12,856 nt of DNA. Source: DASXAQ01 sp036406615. Lineage in GTDB: Bacteria > Actinomycetota > UBA4738. The stretch is taken from positions 1 to 12,856 of the forward strand of contig DASXAQ010000122.1 of assembly GCA_036406615.1 (NCBI GenBank). The letters run 5' to 3'. Below the pieces are notes generated by a model. That model was not told where the DNA came from. It searched no databases and saw only the letters and a program-made list of their open reading frames with translations. Of the stretch, positions 11,631-12,856 are shown piece after piece (positions within the stretch are counted from its first letter, which is position 1; every line of letters begins with the position of its first letter). Position numbers and translations under genes: made by a program.

Positions 11631-12856
11631 CTACGAGACGGCCCGGACGATGCCCTCGCTCAGCTCGGGGTACTTCGCCAGCGTCTCCGCGCGCTCCGAA
11701 CGGAACCGTTCGATGAACGCCTGGTACTCGTCCATGCGGCCCTGCCGCTCGTAGAGGCGGCGGGGCTGGAGCAGCTCGGGGTCGTCGATGCCGGGCACCT
11801 CCTCGGCCACCTCGTACCCGAAGTCGTCGTCGCCCGACCACTTGATCGACTGCTCGGCGATGGCCTTCACGACCGCGGACGAGTGCGGGATCTTGATCTT
11901 CTTCGACCGCTCGTCGTCGGCCTTGCCGCCCACGCGCCCGGTGTTCATCAGGTAGACCTCGATCGGGTGCGTGTCCAGCAACTCGAGGAAGCGGTTGCCC
12001 TGCTGCCCGTTGCGCAGCGGGAAGAACGGGTTCGTGCCCGGGACGCGCAGGAACTTCCCCTCCTCGGCCTTGCCGCCGGCGCTGGTGCCCGTGGTCTCGC
12101 CGAGCATGAAGTACGCGGCCGCCTGCTCCTGCGTGAGGTGCGCCACGGCGGGGACGATGTTCTCGTTCCAGTTCAGGATCAGCAGGTAGTCGACGCGCGA
12201 GAGGTCGCGGGCGTCCTTCGACCTGGCGAGGTCGTGCAGCGAGAACACGGCGCGGCCGTTCTTCGTGTAGTGCTCGTTGAAGAAGTCCACCCGGCGCTGC
12301 TCGTCCTGGTACACGTTCTCCAGGTACGACGTCGGCTTGACCACGGCGTTGTAGATGTTGGGCTCGAAGTCGGGGTCGAGCGAGAACGTCTTGGCGAAAC
12401 ACCCGTCCTCGGTGGCGTAGACCTGGCCGCCGGGCATCAGCGCGACGAAGTCGTCCTGCACGGGGAGCGACTCGTTCTGCGTGGTGAACGTCGTGGTCGT
12501 CTTGCCGGTCCCGGACAGCCCGATGATCAGGAAGACCTTCTCCTCGCTGCCGGCCGGGATCGACTTGCAGCCGGCGTGCAGGGCCAGGCCGCCGCGGTCG
12601 TACACGATCTTGTTCCACATCCGAAGGCCGCCCTTCTTCGACTCGCCGAAGTAGTCCGAGTTGAAGACGCGGGTCACGCCGGCCTCGAGGTCGACGGCGA
12701 TCAGGCGCTCGTCGGGATAGTCCGGGGCGGGCAGGTTGGGCGTGTAGATGACGGTCAGCTCGGCCGGCGGCTGGGACGCCTCGCGCTCGAAGTAGAGCTG
12801 CTGCTGCATCCCGGCGACGTTCGCGTTGGCGGCTTCGATCGTCAGGCGCGCCCGCG
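11631..12856 (-). CDS. pckA: Phosphoenolpyruvate carboxykinase (ATP), N-terminus outside window
   Basis: The visible 407 residues are the C-terminal three quarters of an ATP-dependent PEPCK, which interconverts oxaloacetate + ATP and phosphoenolpyruvate + CO2 + ADP at the start of gluconeogenesis. The frame is open to the right edge (RARLTIEAANANVAG before the first Met), so that Met at 12809 is internal and about 130 residues are missing. Counting from it, the substrate and metal residues are seen in DYFGESKKGG (52-61) and LALHAGC (75-81, with His78). The P-loop IIGLSGTGKTTTT is at 95-107. About 295 residues follow the P-loop, nearly the same as in the E. coli enzyme, so the C-terminus is complete. 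The kinase-2 region reads QDDFVAL instead of the usual DDEHGW, and the ERGITEPTP segment is replaced by AGGKAEEGKFLRVPGTNPF: a divergent subtype. The gene stops 70 nt before the amidase. Confidence 0.93.
   Translation of the reverse strand, partial: RARLTIEAANANVAGMQQQLYFEREASQPPAELTVIYTPNLPAPDYPDERLIAVDLEAGVTRVFNSDYFGESKKGGLRMWNKIVYDRGGLALHAGCKSIPAGSEEKVFLIIGLSGTGKTTTTFTTQNESLPVQDDFVALMPGGQVYATEDGCFAKTFSLDPDFEPNIYNAVVKPTSYLENVYQDEQRRVDFFNEHYTKNGRAVFSLHDLARSKDARDLSRVDYLLILNWNENIVPAVAHLTQEQAAAYFMLGETTGTSAGGKAEEGKFLRVPGTNPFFPLRNGQQGNRFLELLDTHPIEVYLMNTGRVGGKADDERSKKIKIPHSSAVVKAIAEQSIKWSGDDDFGYEVAEEVPGIDDPELLQPRRLYERQGRMDEYQAFIERFRSERAETLAKYPELSEGIVRAVS

Noticed and set aside
1..12856. CRISPR arrays, toxin-antitoxin pairs, phage or integrase genes, tRNA or rRNA
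   Set aside because: Looked for on both strands. No regularly spaced repeats, no recognisable small paired genes, no integrase or transposase and no tRNA-like cloverleaf were seen by eye.

Overview
The window is GC-rich (roughly two thirds G+C by eye), densely coded chromosomal DNA with 13 protein genes, two of them cut by the window edges. A DUF222/HNH (13E12-repeat type) gene, frequent GTG starts, TAnnnT -10 boxes only about 6 nt upstream of start codons (the leaderless arrangement) and very short gene spacing all point to an actinobacterium (Actinomycetota). The class cannot be fixed from the sequence. I see no rRNA, tRNA, CRISPR array, insertion sequence or long repeat.

Left part, 1-4904. 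A multi-pass membrane protein runs leftward off the edge. It is divergent from a small cupin gene at 770. Next comes a compact rightward cluster: a BcrA-type ABC ATPase, an ABC-2 permease with an unusual four-cysteine extracytoplasmic tail, an SDR oxidoreductase and a class I glutamine-amidotransferase-like protein. The first three are joined by ATGA and GTGA overlaps, and the fourth follows after 3 nt, so the four are very probably one transcript.

Middle, 4905-7942. A fumarylacetoacetate-hydrolase (FAH) family gene runs leftward. Its stop codon directly abuts the stop of the amidotransferase gene (TAG then CTA). Divergent from it, with start codons only 17 nt apart around a shared -10 region, is an acetoacetate-decarboxylase-like gene with the paired active-site lysines. 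A solitary DUF222/HNH gene follows in convergent orientation and has its own leaderless-type promoter.

Right part, 7943-12856, all leftward. Read in transcription order: ATP-dependent phosphoenolpyruvate carboxykinase (pckA, 5' end outside the window), then, from an apparent separate promoter, a nitrilase-superfamily amidohydrolase, an NAD-type SDR dehydrogenase and a PYROXD2/CrtI-like FAD oxidoreductase. The last three are tightly packed and look like a small catabolic or tailoring operon: C-N bond hydrolysis, alcohol/ketone redox, flavin-dependent desaturation or oxidation. The substrate is not identifiable.

I found no convincing new defence or mobile system. The points most worth following are the cysteine-bearing permease tail in its mixed exporter/enzyme operon, the overlapping divergent leaderless promoters, the amidase-SDR-flavoprotein operon and the divergent PEPCK subtype.
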